In this document: positions 1-10,710 of the stretch, in pieces
How positions within the stretch are numbered: the first letter of the stretch is position 1
How the letters are laid out: each line of letters starts with the position of its first letter
NCBI GenBank assembly: GCA_936440205.1
Contig: OW387149.1
Span: forward strand, 8,514,114-8,578,113
Reading direction: 5' to 3'
Origin: Lepidonotus clava
Lineage: Eukaryota; Annelida; Polychaeta; Phyllodocida; Polynoidae
Length of the DNA: 64,000 bases
The notes under the pieces: model-generated
Told to the model about the DNA's origin: nothing
Databases searched by the model: none
The model's input: only the letters and a program-made list of their open reading frames with translations
Position numbers and translations under genes: made by a program

Positions 1-1117
1 GAAACTCTACAATGTTCCTATGTGAACCTTGTATGTATTATATAGATATAATTATTGAGACTGGAAAGCTCTTCTATGTTACCATGTGAAAACTCTCCTG
101 GTGGCCAGTTCGAACAAATCTGGTCAATCATGACCATGTTCTGATCGTTACCAATGTACTTTTGGAACAGCTAGTCCAGCAGAAAAGCTATTTTAAAATG
201 ATCAACTCCAATCCAATCCAACCACAGACCAGGGCTTACAACTGTTCAGCATAAGAGGTTTTCCCCCTGGCTTTCGGGTCTCGATATAACTATACATTCA
301 ATGTCTCTGTCCAGGCCACCTTGTGTTGCCCTTTATTGGAAGTTGAAGCCTCCTTTAATATGAACGTGCAAATTTTCCTAAAAACGCCTTATAAATTAAA
401 GTTTTCATGGACAGTTTATTCATAGATATTGAACTATACAGTTTTCATTTACTGTTATTTGTAGGGGAGTATTTTAAGCTTTATGTTTTTATGCCATTAT
501 ATTAGCTAGTCCAAGTCCCAGACTTCTCGCCATTAAAACTGCAAGTCATCACGAGACGTAGTTCCTCATCAAGAGTTGACAGAACACTCACTTTGAAAGA
601 TTATGTTTATCGAAGTCAAAACATGTAATATACATCAATGAGCTTCCATTGAGAATCACCAGTCCTTGAGGCTTAGTCCACTCAACCCCAAAAGCCAATG
701 CTCCTAGTCACTCTGCCAGCTTGTCTGCAGAAATCCCTTAACAGAATCACAGTTTCAAACAAAATACTCAAAAACACTCAAAAATACTTGAAACTATAAA
801 AACATCAAAACGGAATTAGCACTTTAGAAGTGACTTAAAAATGGTCAATGTTGAGTGTTCGGAATCACCATCCGTTTCCATCTCAGAGGCCTTTAAAGGA
901 AACTTATCATCCTGAAACAAATCAGAGTCCTTAACTTGCACTTAAATCTTAACTTCTAACTGTTGTTAACAAATGCTTAGGGACATGATGATAACTGATA
1001 CCTAAGAGCAGATCCTAGACAAGACCCAGAGGTCATTGGTGACTCAAGCACCTGTCAACCCGAGTGCAGCCCCGACCGCACTAGGGACCCAGGAAGGTGG
1101 GTCAAGAGAGTGTTGGA
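1..1117. other. non-coding, nothing recognised
   Basis: AT-rich DNA with no long open frame, no RNA gene and no clear repeat structure visible by eye. A GC-richer stretch around 1010-1110 resembles repeat-derived DNA but could not be assigned. Confidence 0.5.
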
Positions 1118-1345
1118 TGTTTTACGTTGTACCGACAGCCAGGGTAATTTTCAGGGCGAAAACCAGTTGGGACAAATTCTGCTTTTAGTGATCGAATCTA
1201 TGAGATGAAGGTGACAGGGCAGGCAAACAGCAGGGGATCAAAACCTGGAAATCATTTTTGCTGTAACTCCCTCATCCCTCATCCAAGCACTAACCGGGAA
1301 TTTGAACCCAAAGAACCACTTGTTCAGTGCAGGGTCCCCCCTATC
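1118..1345 (-). repeat. degenerate SINE-like relic
   Basis: The block beginning 'ttttacgttgtaccgac' and running through 'gatcgaatctatgagatgaagg' resembles the tail part of the clear tRNA-derived SINE at 19016-19376 ('tttttacgccgtagcaac', 'gatcgtatctatgg'). On the minus strand near 1290-1305 a B-box-like GGGTTCAAATTCC is present, as expected near the head of a Pol III element. No convincing A box or target duplication was found. The short open frame across 1205-1486 has no recognisable protein signature. Assignment to the same SINE superfamily is inference. Confidence 0.35.
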
Positions 1346-1489
1346 ATCACCTCATATGATCAGCAGGGGCTGCTGGGGGCCTATTCTTACCCGGACCCTC
1401 ACGGGGTAGGTGGGTCGAGAGAGGCCCTGAAGTTGATCCGATTCTCAACCCCTAATCAAGACTATGTAACATTGAGTAACAAATGAAGC

Positions 1490-2340
1490 CACAGGGCAAT
1501 CCTTGACATTCCCCTTATATTTTTTGGAATAGTCTTTTTTGGAATAGTCCCTTATATTTTTTGGAATAGTTGTAAACGCTACGACTCCAATGCCCCACCA
1601 AAACCCTTGAGGCCAACACTCCCTTTCCCCAAGTTACCCCGAACAGTAGGTTTACAATGTACTCATATGCATATTGTCACTTGATAATTGTCAACAGTAT
1701 TAGATCTGAATGCTGTTTTTGTTTGTTTATTTGTCATCTTGTTATTTACTATACAAGAGAGTTGAATAATGAAAAAAGGGAATAAAAAGGGGTTTAAGCA
1801 TTAATACAACATGTATACGTATAGAGTGGCTGAGAGTATCATTTTGAACTTGTAGAGTTTTCAGAATCTGCCTTGTACAATATCAGGGCTATATTAACAC
1901 GAAAAGAACATCTGATAGTGAATACCCTCTCATGCGTATTTTGTATATCAAGTAATGTAGGAAAAGTTTTTTTCTCTATAAAAGTACCCATTAAAAGAGG
2001 TGGGTCAGGACCCCCTGCACCCCCTCCCCTGGATCTGTCCTAAGAATAAATGCCTTATTGTGGTATGATTGATTCTGATCCGTGTGACAAAATTTTAAGG
2101 TCAATGCAGAGAACTGGCAAAATTTTAAGTGAAGAATAAGTGGACACATTTATACTTTTTATGAATTATTAATAAGCATAAGTCCTAGGAAGACCCCCCC
2201 ACGTTCACCTAGCATGGTATTTAGATGATGTTCACGGAAATAGAAATATTATCAAACCATGGCCATGAAATAAGTACAAAACATCCTAGCCTGTGGTACC
2301 AAAGCCAGTCAGTATTCCCTTATATTCCATAACAAAATTG
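1490..2340. other. non-coding, short local repeats
   Basis: AT-rich. A local duplication of 'ccttatattttttggaatag' lies at about 1513-1570. Nothing else recognisable. Confidence 0.5.
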
Positions 2341-3050
2341 GTGGTTAGGACCCCTTTCGGTGCATCACATAACAGCTCTCGTTGTTGCTAGGGTTTGCCT
2401 CAACAGTGAGAGTCATCCTTGTTGAACAGCGAGTGTATCCAACTTTGCCTATAACAGCGAGTGTTGGCACACCTTTTTTTAAATGTGTAAGAGAGCATTT
2501 TGGGATTATTATCTTAATATTCTGATTTCAGCAAATGATAGCTTTGTTCGTTAGCTTATGAAATATACAACAGGTAGGTGGCGGAAATGTGTTCATCATT
2601 CAATTAAACGTGGTCGAAATGTGTTCGAAACCATCGCTGTTGTTAGGGTTTGCATTTTGAGAACCGTAAGATTATTGCTGTTGCAAGACCCATTTCTAAA
2701 CCCTCACTGTGATATCACTGTTGCGAGAGTTTGGTTATGCGACGGACCACAGTCACCTTTTGTATAATGACCCGCATAACACCTAACGATAACCGTGTCA
2801 AAGTAGCCACTGCTATACAAAAATTGAGCATTAAATTTCTACCAATTAATATTTACATTTTGGGCAACAAATTTCAGTATTTTTAGATGTAAATACTTTA
2901 TTTTTCAGAACTCTTTGGAGAACCAAAATCAGCTTAGTAAATCAGCCACAATTCAACAGTGAGACATCGACCTATTGCAACAGGGACGTCCCCATTCCAA
3001 AATGTTGATTTGTTTCATAGCTGCATTATGTGATGGGCCACTAAAACCTC
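2341..3050. repeat. interspersed repeat, possible TIR element, copy 1
   Basis: Contains repeated phrases of the type 'cagcgagtgttggcacacc', 'ggttatgcgacggaccacag' and 'agcttatgaaatatacaacaggtaggtg' that recur in diverged form at 6180-6885, so it is a dispersed family. The outer parts ('gcatcacataac' near 2362 and 'cattatgtgatgggcc' near 3026) are inverted relative to each other, which suggests terminal inverted repeats, but the exact ends and target duplication are not resolved. No transposase is visible. Confidence 0.45.
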
Positions 3051-3305
3051 TTCCCCCTCTGTGTCAGCCCCTGAACTTTCCGAACTCTCTTGAACAACTT
3101 TGGAAAGGGAATGGGACAGGGTCACATAAATAGGCTAAGCATTTGAAACATAACACATTTCCATCCATGTGTGGAATGGTGTTAAGACACTAAGTCACAT
3201 AGGGCACTAAGTCACAAAGTTTTGTGACTTAGGGTCATTATGTGACTTAGGGCCACCTCAAGTCCCTAAGTCACAAATAAAACCCTAAGTGCTAAAGACA
3301 CTAAG

Positions 3306-3560
3306 TCACAAAACATCTTTGTGACTTAGGGTCACTTTGTGACTTAGGGTCACTTTGTGACTTAGGGTCACTTTGTGACTTGGGGTCACTTTGTGACTTA
3401 GGGTAAATTTGTGACCTAGGGTCACTTTGCGACCTAGGGTCACTTTGCGACCTAGGGTCACTTTGCGACCTAGGGTCACTTTGCGACCTAGGGTCACTTT
3501 GCGACTTAGGGTCACTTTGCGACTTAGGGTCACTTTGTGACTTAGGGTCATTTTGTGACT
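3306..3560. repeat. minisatellite, about 18-bp unit
   Basis: About 14 head-to-tail copies of a unit close to 'tttgtgacttagggtcac', with the subtype 'tttgcgacctagggtcac' clustered in the middle copies, as expected for local array expansion. Confidence 0.9.
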
Positions 3561-4214
3561 TTGGGCAATTTTGTTATTAGATAATGTTATTTTATAAATT
3601 GATTATTTATTCAGGTAATAAATTTATTAATCACTTAATTTTAATCATTTTATCTATTTTTATTTATGATTTTTTATTTATTTATCATTCATATATTTAT
3701 CTTATTTATTATTCATATCTATATTTATTTATATTTTATCAATAAAATATTTTTCCAAAATGTATTATTTATAAATTAATTGATTATCTATTCATTATAT
3801 AATTAGTTATTATATACTTAACTATTACTATTATTGATTATTTTCATGTATGTTAGTTTTCATTTTTTGAATTTATTATTTTCTAAGTAATAAATAATCA
3901 AATATTTGTCAGTAATTAATTATGTGATATTTATTAACCATTTCAAGACTCCACCATATGGAGAAATATATTATTTTATTTATTTATTTGCATTTATTTT
4001 ATTAATTATCTATCAATTATTGATTCATTTCTTAATGATTTCTTTATTGATCATTTGTATTTATTAATGATTAATTTCACTTTCATCATTTCCCCTATTA
4101 AGTAATTATTCACTTTATTTTTACTACTTTTGTTCATTACCATTAATAATTATTCATTTATTTACTATTTATTCATTTTTAATTGTTATCTAAACCATAA
4201 TTATTACAAAATCT

Positions 4215-4770
4215 AGTGCTATGTGACTCAGGGTCATTTTGTGACTTAGTGTCTCAACACCCTAAGTCACAAAATCTGGGGCTATGTGACTTAGGGTCAC
4301 TTTGTGACTTAGTGTCTTAGTGTTAAGACACTAAGTCACACAGGGCACTAAGTCACATAGCTTTGTGACTTGAGGGTGACCCTAAGTCACAAAGGTTGGT
4401 GCTATGTGACTTTGGGTCACTATTTGACTTAGTGTCTCAACACCCTAAGTCACAAAATCTGGGGCTATGTGACTTAGGGTCACTTTGTGACTTAGTGTCT
4501 TAGTGTTAGGACACTAAGTCACATAGGACACTAAGTCACATAGCTTTGTGACTTGAGGGTGACCCTAAGTCACAAAGGTTGGTGCTATGTGACTTTGGGT
4601 CACTATTTGACTTAGTGTCTCAACACCCTAAGTCACAAAATCTGGGGCTATGTGACTTAGGGTCACTTTGTGACTTAGTGTCTTAGTGTTAGGACACTAA
4701 GTCACATAGGGCACTAAGTCACATACATTTGTGACTTAGGGTCACTTTAGGCCTTTGTGGGATAGGGTCT
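4215..4770. repeat. 183-bp tandem repeat, about three copies
   Basis: The phrase 'ggggctatgtgacttagg' recurs with a spacing of 183 bp (near 4279, 4462 and 4645). Each unit holds both orientations of the 'gacactaagtcacatag' terminus, including an end-to-end junction near 4310-4340. Confidence 0.85.
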
Positions 4771-5012
4771 TGAGGGTGACGCTAAGTCACAAAGACAGGG
4801 GCTATGTGACTTAGGGTCACTATGTGACTTAGTGTCTTAACAATGTTCTTCCCTCTTTTTATGAGTTAAGGCCCCACCTGGGGAGGCCTAGGGTGTGTGT
4901 GGGGGGGTAGGGGGTCCTGGTCCTACCTCCACTCCCCCTGTGCTTTGCAGTAGTCTGTCTATAACCTCTATATGTCTATTATCGCAACAGGTACATTGCT
5001 GTACAGGGACGT

Positions 5013-5287
5013 CGTTGTTGCGACATGTCCCGCTCTTGAATTGTGGTTGCTCTACTAGTCTGTTTTCAATTCTGTGAACGTTCTGAGAAATAGATATTTG
5101 AATATAAAAAAATTTAGATTCAAATGTCTATTTCTCAGAACCGTTAACAGACAAATAGACTTTGAAATAGACATTTGAATCTAAAAAATTTTTAGATTTA
5201 AAATGTCTATTTCTCAGAACCATTAACAGAATTGAAATCAGACAAGTAGAACAACCACAATTCAAGAGCTGGACCCGTCGCAACAAT
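5013..5287. mobile_element. foldback (palindromic) MITE
   Basis: Two arms of about 105-115 bp are inverted copies of each other: the left arm begins 'cgttgttgcgacatgtcc' and the right arm ends 'ggacccgtcgcaacaat'. Each arm contains the 'ctatttctcagaac' segment next to an A/T run. No coding capacity. Superfamily unknown; flanking duplication not resolved. Confidence 0.7.
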
Positions 5288-5307
5288 AATGCTGAAATTA
5301 TCACTGG

Positions 5308-5628
5308 TGTGATGAATTGAGCCTATTTCATCAGTTAGGCACAAAAATGTAAAGCTAGAAATCGGTCATAATTCTCGTACAAAGGTGTAGAATTGACTCA
5401 TATTGTGGAATGATTGAAGAATGTAACAATTTACAGACTAAGAATCAAATAATAGATTGGAATGAAATTGGGAACGAAGGTACGAAATCACGAATTAATG
5501 TACTACCGGAAGTGACGTCATGCGGGTCACGTGATTGTAATTGACCAATAGGAAGCTGTCTGTAGCTATATAAGAGCGCGTTGGTGCACAAAATAAACAG
5601 TCCCTTTATGGTACTCACTGTGTTCACA
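5308..5628 (+). mobile_element. LTR relic related to the large Gypsy element
   Basis: Starts TGTGATGAATTG, close to the TGTGATGAACGG start of the 952-bp LTR further along, and shares that LTR's order of promoter sites. It reads as the LTR of a related Ty3/Gypsy element on the plus strand. The right boundary (the CA after 'tgttca') is uncertain and no target duplication was confirmed, so a longer truncated element extending towards 5990 is possible. An old fossil with no recognisable coding part nearby. Confidence 0.55.
5507..5597 (+). promoter_or_regulatory. LTR-type promoter block
   Basis: In order: ETS-like CCGGAAG joined to CRE TGACGTCA (5513-5520), E-box CACGTG (5528-5533), CCAAT (5545-5549), TATATAA (5567-5573) and AATAAA (5592-5597). 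The same order occurs in the LTRs at 31021 and 44817. Site identity is seen directly; activity is inferred. Confidence 0.6.
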
Positions 5629-6179
5629 CCTCTTCTTGGGATGGACAGTATCTCACCTTAGTCAGAACATAGGACCTTGGTAAATGGGAGTCCTCCGACG
5701 AGTTAAAGCCCAAGTTAGAGTTCCAGACTTAGTTGAAAAATAGGCGGGACAGCACAAAAATGGCAGCACGAGAGCCCAAAAACCTAGGCAGTAGGCACAG
5801 GCCAGGGGAATGAGAGCACGAGCAGTTCGGCGACGCACTTCTACACTTTACTCTCAAATGACGGCCCAAGTTCCCTGGCCGGGAGGCCGACCTAGAGTAG
5901 ACTAAAGCAACAGAGACCGATTATAGCCTGAATAATAACAGCTACCTCCTCCCCCTTTTCATCATTTTGTCCCTCTCCCGGAACGCACATCCGGCATGAC
6001 ACCCCACAGGCAAACCCTAAATCCGTTCACCCTCATGCACAAGGCACAACTCTCAAATAGATGGTCTCCGGTGCTGCAGAATTGGTCAGACCGAGACCAA
6101 AAGTCAACCCCCTTTCATTTTAGGAGAACGAAAACTCCCACTTTCCTAAATAATATCACTCGAGTGAGTGAAAATTGAT

Positions 6180-6885
6180 GCTGGATGTGGGCGCAACAGT
6201 AGAATTTTACTTTTCTTCAACAAACCCTTGCTGTTGTGATTATGCAATGGACCACAGCATATTTAGAACTGCTGGAAAGGCCTTTATCACCCGCACAGCC
6301 AACTAGTGGTGCATATATGCAGAGAGGTGAATAATCATTAGAGAGGTTTTGCATACCATTTGATCAGTTATTAGTATGTGACTCTGGTTTCATCTATCCC
6401 TCCACCTGCCTAAAATAACCTGTGGTGCATCTCTTAATGCCCCTTGCAAGAGCGAGGGTTGGCACACACAGCAAGACCCGTCGCTGTTCAAGAGTGAGTG
6501 AATCCACCTTTCCTAACAACAGTGAGGGTTGGCACACCCATATTTTTTACGTCCTGGGAGGACATTTTGCGGTGTTTATTTTAGTATTTTGTATTTAGCA
6601 AATAATGGCAGTGTCCCTCAGCTTATAAAATGTAGGTGAGTCGCGGGAATGTATTTATCAGTCAATTCAAATCAATTAAACTGTGTGTGCCAAATCATTG
6701 CAACAGCAAGGATTGGCAATGCAAAAAAACAAGGATAACAAAATAGCGAGACTGATTTTTAAACCCTACCAGAACACTTGCTGTTGTGAGAGTTTGGTTA
6801 TGCGATGCAGCACAAGGGCGGTATTCGACATAACAAAAATGTGTAAGCAATGTGGCGCTGATGCACTTTCACTAGTGACGATAAT
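6180..6885. repeat. interspersed repeat, copy 2 of the 2341-3050 family
   Basis: Shares diverged phrases with 2370-2780 ('gagggttggcacacac', 'cagcttataaaatgtaggtg', 'ttggttatgcgatgcagc'). Ends not defined. No protein signature. Confidence 0.4.
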
Positions 6886-6889
6886 ATAA

Positions 6890-7788
6890 TCGGCAGCAAT
6901 GCAATACAATTTACCATAATGTTGGTAGATATTTCCTGCCGAAGATATATCAGCAGCAGCCAATTTTACAAGTTTACAATAGATTGGCAACCTGCATTTT
7001 TGGTACACTAGCAGTACATTTTCAGTGTCTATATACTTTCTGCCCTAAACGTATACCAAAAGTGTACCAAAAATGCAGACCACTGATTATAGGTATTCCA
7101 TCGCAGTCGCCCTGAAAGCTTTAGAATGGTTTAACCATAAGACATTATCCTTAGAATAAAACATATCCTTAAAATAGACTAATTTTCTGAAGGGTAGCTG
7201 TTATCTATTCTAGTCTATACAGTCAAACTCATTGGGATACGGATCGGGCACTCAGATTCATGGGTGTTGCAAAAATAAAACCTATTGAGAGCTGAACATA
7301 CAGCTCTGTGTTTAGGTGTTTTTAACACCTTTGAATATTTTGTGGATGATGATATTTTTGTTGGATCAACCCAATGGGAGATTGAAGCCATGAACGCAGA
7401 GTGGTTGTCATGGTCGGACCATGGCAACTGGTGTTAGTTGTTATGCAATTATTTTTGAAGTAGGAAAAACAGACAACATAATATGTTGTCTTATATTATA
7501 CCATTTAATTGCTGAACCAGGAAAAATGTGATGTAACATCAGCCCTTTTATCTTACAGAAAATTACAAATAACAAAACATATTTCTAGAACCAACAAGAA
7601 ACATGTAAGACCTGTGGCGACTTGAGAAGAATGGTTGGTGCCAAAAGTATCATGTGACTTAAATTCATGAATATCAATTAGAAAAGGCCTCCGATGCAGA
7701 TGTAAGCATGTTTCCAAAAATATATACTAATTTTGATGATAGTGATATTTATATTACAAATAAAGCACCAGTTCAGTGTTTTCAAATC
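6890..7788. other. non-coding, nothing recognised
   Basis: AT-rich DNA between a dispersed repeat and the LINE 5' region. No long frames and no RNA gene seen. Confidence 0.45.
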
Positions 7789-8159
7789 ACTCGCTCATCT
7801 TTATATGCGAGGCGGCATGGAGTAGAGCAGACGTGTCGACCGTGAGCTTGTGAAAATCCACTCCGACTGGGTTGGTACAAGGTGTAATAAGGATACTAAA
7901 GGTATTGTGACTCGACTTGTATATAATTACAGTAAGATACCTACTGATCCTAAGCATTATTACGTGAAATATATTCTTCACAGTAAACATCTGCAGTGAA
8001 TATACGTAGTATACAAAGCAGACAGTCAGGTAGAACGTCAGGCATGAGTAACCCTGATAAACAACAACCAAAAACAAAGCAGAAAGCAGCGCGATTAGAA
8101 GTACCAAACGCAATACAGCAGATACAAGATCGCCTGAAGAAAAGCCTACGAAGAAAATT

Positions 8160-9980
8160 GTGATTTCACCTGAAATAAAAAATAAATTGATCGCATTTAA
8201 GGATAAAACTGTCAGCAGACTGTGTTTAGAAAACACGGATGGTTATGAAACCGACGAAGAATTACCCTTGAGTTACTATAGTACAAACAGGGGACATGAT
8301 TCAATTATAAAATCAAGTATGAAGTCAGGCGTAGCCGATGCGGTCAGAACTGACCCAGTTGCCAGGGTAGTAGTGGATAATGACATAACTGCGCGAAGTA
8401 AGGACAGAGCCGAGGGGGTTACTCCCAAAGAAAAAGAACATGAAGAGGATGTATCTGAAACAATAGCATGCACAGATCTTACAGAAATATTGAAAAATAT
8501 GAATGATAAGATAAATGCATTCACAGCTATCCAAGACGAAATATCACAACTCAGAAAGGACATCAAAAATAACTTCGTAACTAAAAAAGAAATGGATGAA
8601 GTAATGATGAAAGAATCAAACCACGTTGATGAAAAAATCAGCAAACATGAGCAGAGAATTGCCGTAAATGAAGGGCTCATAACTGTCGTACGACAGGATA
8701 TTGTGAACCAGGATGAACGGGTGGCAAAACTGTATGACGACATGAATAAGAAAATGGAAAACATTAAACTAACAGAGGAGAAGGTACAAAGTCTCCAGGA
8801 TAAAATAGATGAAATACAGATGCGAAGTGATCGTGAAATACCAATGGATACTGGAAACACAGAAAACAAAGCGGGGGATACTAGATACGCGGATGCTGTA
8901 AAGAGAAACGAAGCGGATGAAAATCAGCCCCGAGTTACTACACAGGTAAAAAACGACAAGGAGAATAACCTGATCTTTCTAGGGATTGATGAGGACAAGG
9001 ATATGGAAGATATCGCTAAGGTACGTGATATCTTACATAGCATTGGGATAGAAGTGGCAAGAGGTGAGATACACAGTGCAGAAAGAATAGGAAATCAGAA
9101 GAGGGGGTATCAATGGAGAAAGCCAAGACCTTTGCGCATTGTGATGGTATCACAGATCATCAGAAAGGATATACTAAGAAACAAACGACTTCTAAAGGAT
9201 AGTAAGCATTTTTCGCGCATAATGATCTCTGCGGATGAAGAGAAGGAGGTAAGAGAGGCAAAAGCAGTACTACGACAGGCTGCATACCTTGGAAGAGAAG
9301 CAGGGGTGAGGGTAAAACAAAATCATGACACTGTATGGATTGAAAATACCAAATACACAATGGATGATGTAGATCTGATCCCAAAGAAATACAGGTTTAA
9401 AAACAAGACAAAAGAACAAACAGGACCGGAGGGGAATGAGAGCAAAAATCAACAAAAAGATGAAGAAGGACAACGGAAAAGATATGGAACGCTGCGGAAT
9501 GAGAAGGGTGTTTTCTTCTTTGGTGCTGATAGCGATTACAGTAATTTCAAAGAATGTAAATTTAAGTACAAGGGAGAAACGTATAATAGCGTGGAACAAG
9601 GTTTACACTGTGAACATGCAAAATTAGTGGGAGATAATGCACTAGCAAACAAAATCAAAGAAAGTACCTCCCCCGCAGAAGCAAAAAGGCTGAGCAAACA
9701 GATCAGGCGTGACATTCGGTGGAGAAGTGCAAGGGAAAAGTTGGCAGCAGACTTAGAATGGTGTAAATACTCACAGAATGAAGAACTAGGAGACTCTCTC
9801 ATTGCAACAGGAGATCTACCCCTATATGAATGCGGACCGGATGCTTACTGGGCAATTGGATGTACTATGGACACACAGCAATTCCAGTCTGGTGAATGGC
9901 CGGGCAATAACCAACTAGGTGAAGAACTCGTCAGGACAAGGGGCAGACTGATACGGTATCGTGCAACAATTACGGTATAA
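8160..9980 (+). CDS. LINE ORF1 with C-terminal NADAR domain
   Basis: A 606-codon frame. Residues about 100-220 are heptad-rich and charged (coiled coil, probable trimerisation or RNA-binding scaffold). About 265-400 looks like the RRM plus C-terminal region of LINE ORF1 proteins (NLIFLGIDED, then basic RPLRIVMV). Residues 451-605 are a clear NADAR (YbiA-like, formerly DUF1768) domain: FFFGADSDYSNF, NSVEQGLHCEHAK, a DAYWAIG block and a WPGNNQLGEEL block. NADAR proteins are known N-glycosidases or binders of ADP-ribose-linked substrates; its role here is unknown. The frame opens at GTG with no in-frame ATG upstream before a stop near 8058. An ATG at 8044 sits in another frame and encodes a similar lysine-rich N-terminus, so a one-base frameshift near 8060-8100 is likely. 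The second LINE ORF follows 19 bp downstream. Confidence 0.9.
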   Translation: MISPEIKNKLIAFKDKTVSRLCLENTDGYETDEELPLSYYSTNRGHDSIIKSSMKSGVADAVRTDPVARVVVDNDITARSKDRAEGVTPKEKEHEEDVSETIACTDLTEILKNMNDKINAFTAIQDEISQLRKDIKNNFVTKKEMDEVMMKESNHVDEKISKHEQRIAVNEGLITVVRQDIVNQDERVAKLYDDMNKKMENIKLTEEKVQSLQDKIDEIQMRSDREIPMDTGNTENKAGDTRYADAVKRNEADENQPRVTTQVKNDKENNLIFLGIDEDKDMEDIAKVRDILHSIGIEVARGEIHSAERIGNQKRGYQWRKPRPLRIVMVSQIIRKDILRNKRLLKDSKHFSRIMISADEEKEVREAKAVLRQAAYLGREAGVRVKQNHDTVWIENTKYTMDDVDLIPKKYRFKNKTKEQTGPEGNESKNQQKDEEGQRKRYGTLRNEKGVFFFGADSDYSNFKECKFKYKGETYNSVEQGLHCEHAKLVGDNALANKIKESTSPAEAKRLSKQIRRDIRWRSAREKLAADLEWCKYSQNEELGDSLIATGDLPLYECGPDAYWAIGCTMDTQQFQSGEWPGNNQLGEELVRTRGRLIRYRATITV

Positions 9981-9999
9981 TACTAATTGCTTCTGAACA

Positions 10000-10710
10000 A
10001 TGGCAAACAATAATAATGATTATTGTTACCAAAATGCTATATTTACAGACTCGAGAGGGCGTCATCTGGAGACGCTTCTAAAGGAGGAGAGTGGTAAAAG
10101 ATTCCAGGTGTTTTATTATCCTGGTTATGGCCTAGATAGGATGCGTGAAATCATTAGGATACGGCTACAAGTACGTGAGTACCGTAGTATCTACATTATG
10201 TGCGGTATAACAGATATCACTAGCAGAGATAGCTACACCAAGGTAGTGTATATGGATGAGAAAAACCCAGATGAAATTCATACAACTGTGATTGCAAAAA
10301 TGATTGCAATTGTCAAGGACGTTAAAAAAAACAAGCATGACACTCGGGTGGTATTCTGCACAATTCCAGGTGCGCATCTGAATCTGTGCAATTATAAGCC
10401 CACAGAGGACGAACTTGACTCTTTAGAGGCTCGGAAAGCAATAATATCCAACATAGGTGATCATGAAGATCAGGCATACCTAGATGAGGCCATAGAAGCA
10501 TTAAATAGTACTGTAGTTTGTCTAAACAAGGTCCGAAAATTATGTACACCGAGGGTACATCAATCCGTACACATTAAATACGTAGCCAAAAAGAAGAAAA
10601 TAGTACATCAATACTACAGACTCCGAGATGGGATCCATCCCACCACCGAACTCCTACGCAAATGGGCTAGAGCTATTGTCAGCGCAATGCGGATTAATCA
10701 TGACCTATAA
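10000..10710 (+). CDS. LINE-encoded SGNH/GDSL-type hydrolase
   Basis: 236 residues, ATG start 19 bp after the ORF1 stop, intact. SGNH features: TDSRGRHL near the N-terminus (block I; the serine would be the nucleophile), MCGITDIT (block III, where the family usually has GxND and threonine here replaces the asparagine), and RDGIHPTTELLRKWA at the C-terminal end (block V, Asp/His pair). Esterase-like domains of this fold are known in ORF1 proteins of CR1-like retrotransposons, usually fused to ORF1; here it is a free-standing ORF. Translation would need reinitiation or another mechanism. The substitution in block III leaves catalytic activity uncertain. Confidence 0.8.
   Translation: MANNNNDYCYQNAIFTDSRGRHLETLLKEESGKRFQVFYYPGYGLDRMREIIRIRLQVREYRSIYIMCGITDITSRDSYTKVVYMDEKNPDEIHTTVIAKMIAIVKDVKKNKHDTRVVFCTIPGAHLNLCNYKPTEDELDSLEARKAIISNIGDHEDQAYLDEAIEALNSTVVCLNKVRKLCTPRVHQSVHIKYVAKKKKIVHQYYRLRDGIHPTTELLRKWARAIVSAMRINHDL

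Larger units (their letters stand above)
3181..4841. mobile_element. TTAA-flanked MITE packed with satellite-like repeats
   Basis: Perfect terminal inverted repeats run inward from TTAA on both sides: left TTAA 3182-3185 followed by GACACTAAGTCACATAG, right end the exact complement followed by TTAA 4837-4840. TTAA target duplication is the hallmark of piggyBac-type transposition, so this is most likely a non-autonomous piggyBac-like element. Inside are an array of about 18-bp units (3306-3560), an extremely AT-rich core (3562-4200) and about three copies of a 183-bp composite unit (4215-4770). The composite unit itself contains inverted copies of the element ends. No transposase ORF is present. 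The peptide encoded on the minus strand of the 18-bp array is a repeat translation, not a gene. Confidence 0.8.

Noticed and set aside
1205-1486. 93-codon plus-strand frame as a host gene
   Set aside because: Overlaps a SINE-like relic; low-complexity, no domain, no splice context.
3306-3551. Minus-strand 81-codon frame of VTLSRK/VTLGRK repeats
   Set aside because: It is the translation of an 18-bp minisatellite, whose period is a multiple of three.
3186-4836. Possible CRISPR array
   Set aside because: Head-to-tail repeats without unique spacers, inside a eukaryotic TTAA transposon; no cas genes.
7787-8236. 149-codon minus-strand frame
   Set aside because: Antisense to the LINE leader and ORF1 start; hydrophobic composition is only the complement of A-rich coding sequence.
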